Assembly: GCA_963777625.1 (NCBI GenBank)
Contig: CAVZRO010000021.1
Location: 248,001-312,000, forward strand
DNA length: 64,000 bases
Origin: DATDIC01 sp963777625
Lineage (GTDB): Bacteria > Pseudomonadota > Alphaproteobacteria > Acetobacterales > Acetobacteraceae
Direction: 5' to 3'
Shown: positions 62,753 to 64,000 of the stretch, piece by piece
How the letters are laid out: each line of letters begins with the position of its first letter
How positions within the stretch are numbered: the stretch's first letter is position 1
The notes under the pieces: generated by a model
Database searches by the model: none
Told to the model about the DNA's origin: nothing
What the model saw: only the letters and a program-made list of their open reading frames with translations
Made by a program: the position numbers and the translations under genes

Positions 62753-64000
62753 TTGCACGAAAAGGTTCCGCATCGCGGCATCATCACCATCTGCACCATG
62801 GGTGCGACGCTGATGCAGGCGCTCGACCAGACCATTGCCAACGTGGCGCTGCCCTACATGCAGGGCAGCCTGTCGGCCAGCTATGACGAGATCACCTGGG
62901 TTCTGACATCCTACATCACCGCCGCCGCGATCATGACGGCGCCGGTGGGATGGATGGCGCAGCGCTTCGGCCGCAAGCGGCTGTTCGTCGGCTGCCTGAT
63001 CGGCTTCACCATTACCTCGATGATGTGCGGCGCCGCGCAGTCGCTGTCGCAGATGGTCATGTTCCGCCTGCTGCAAGGCATGTTCGGCGCCGCCCTGGTG
63101 CCGCTGTCGCAGGCGACGCTGCTGGACATCTACCCGATCGAGCAGCGCGGCCAGGCAATGGCGATCTGGGGCGTGGGTGTGATGATCGGCCCGATCCTGG
63201 GCCCGACGCTCGGCGGCTACCTGACCGAGATCTACAACTGGCGCTACGTGTTCTACGTCAACCTGCCGTTCGGGATTCTCGCCACGCTCGGTCTGGTCGT
63301 ATTCATGCCGGGCGCCAGGGGGCAGAACAGCCTGCGGTTCGACTGGGTGGGTTTTGCCGCTCTATCCATGGCGATCGGCGCGTTGCAGCTCATGCTCGAC
63401 CGCGGCCAGGACCAGGACTGGTTCAGTTCGCGCGAGATCATTGTCGAAGCGGTGCTGGCTGCACTCGGCACGTACCTGTTCCTGGTGCACCTGTTTTCGG
63501 CCAAGCGGCCCTTCATCCGCCCGAGCCTGTTCAAGGACCGCAATTTCTCCGCCGGCCTGGCGATGATGTTCGCGATGGGCACCATCCTGGTCTCCAGCTC
63601 GGCGCTGATGGCGCCGTGGCTGCAAGGGCTGGGCAACTACCCGGTGGAGACCGCGGGCCTGGTCATGGCTCCGCGCGGCATCGGCACCATGGCGGCGATG
63701 ATGCTGGCCGGACGGTTTTCCGCGAAGCTCGATCCGCGCAAGCTGATGGGCCTCGGGGTCCTGCTGGTCTGCTGGTCGTTGTGGACCATGACCAAGTGGA
63801 CGCCGGACGTATCGGAGACCACGCTGATCGTGACGATCATCGTGCAAGGCGCGGGTCTGGGCTTCGTGTTCATCCCGTTGCAGGTGATCGCATTCGCCAC
63901 CCTGGCACCCAGCCTGCGCACCGACGGGGCTTCCCTGTTCAGCCTGCTGCGCAACATCGGCGCGGCGATCGGGGTTTCGATCACCTCGGGGCTGCTGGCG
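62753..64000 (+). CDS. emrB: DHA2-family multidrug MFS transporter (EmrB-like), cut by window edge
   Basis: About 416 residues of a 14-helix EmrB/QacA-type proton antiporter. VPHRGIITICTMGATLMQAL, then ALDQTIANVALPYMQGSLSA (motif D1), GWMAQRFGRKRLF (motif A) and GVGVMIGPILGPTLGGYLTE (motif C) are visible. No ATG is in frame near the expected start; TTG at 62753 (then HEKVPHRG) is 2 nt after the emrA stop. ATG 62740 would fit only if one A of AAAA (62760-62763) is extra. It exports lipophilic drugs with EmrA. Confidence 0.9.
   Translation, partial: MHEKVPHRGIITICTMGATLMQALDQTIANVALPYMQGSLSASYDEITWVLTSYITAAAIMTAPVGWMAQRFGRKRLFVGCLIGFTITSMMCGAAQSLSQMVMFRLLQGMFGAALVPLSQATLLDIYPIEQRGQAMAIWGVGVMIGPILGPTLGGYLTEIYNWRYVFYVNLPFGILATLGLVVFMPGARGQNSLRFDWVGFAALSMAIGALQLMLDRGQDQDWFSSREIIVEAVLAALGTYLFLVHLFSAKRPFIRPSLFKDRNFSAGLAMMFAMGTILVSSSALMAPWLQGLGNYPVETAGLVMAPRGIGTMAAMMLAGRFSAKLDPRKLMGLGVLLVCWSLWTMTKWTPDVSETTLIVTIIVQGAGLGFVFIPLQVIAFATLAPSLRTDGASLFSLLRNIGAAIGVSITSGLLA

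Overview
The window is GC-rich (most genes roughly 65-70% GC by eye, heavy G/C third positions) and reads as an alphaproteobacterial chromosome. It has Gram-negative lipid A and O-antigen genes, class I lysyl-tRNA synthetase and the CATGGCCGGG-type palindromic repeats common in this class. The pairing of a GMC oxidoreductase with a gluconate 2-dehydrogenase subunit 3 protein suggests Acetobacteraceae (Rhodospirillales); this is inference from gene content, not a database match.

Layout. 1-4838 (minus): a tightly overlapping block for sugar or sugar-acid oxidation (GMC oxidoreductase, subunit 3, membrane protein, enolase-superfamily enzyme, ThDP enzyme). 5119-6110: a ferritin-like protein and a small basic protein. 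6394-9141: a lower-GC acquired stretch (MFS, GNAT, Ada-AraC). 9177-14204: a second foreign segment holding a three-gene module with a large HExxH metallopeptidase, bracketed by relics of the same two host genes and an IS110 fragment. 14225-19752: branched-chain-type binding protein, DUF35 protein and thiolase-like enzyme, divergent from a P450 and an amidohydrolase. 19817-21790: arsR-arsI-acr3. 21841-25966: zur, hisI, lpxB, an oxidoreductase and an SGNH-like protein partnered with the MBOAT acyltransferase (25941-27320). 27333-32254: peptidase, a repeat with a 20-bp tandem array, Lin0512 pair, LysR with DoxX/NmrA-type genes. 32572-35062: a low-GC unknown gene and a recombinase relic. 35352-43431: DUF169, argJ, ogt, quinone oxidoreductase, copA with a CsoR-type operator, lysK. 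43436-49698: MprF-like protein, comEC, patatin, DUF2934, cinA. 49809-51647: a group II intron. 51776-54174: O-antigen ligase and heptosyltransferase. 54365: MaoC. 55152-60900 (minus): a GntR-regulated carbohydrate ABC uptake, sialidase and lyase operon without its ATPase. 61093-64000: MarR-EmrA-EmrB efflux.

Twelve genes are split by a single extra base and one by a missing base. The bias toward insertions, and the involvement of housekeeping genes such as lysK, ogt and copA, points to sequencing insertion errors for most of them. Coordinates given for these genes span both frames. The two most interesting biological items are the metallopeptidase module at 9797-13826 with its duplicated borders, and the unclassified low-GC protein at 32572-34369.
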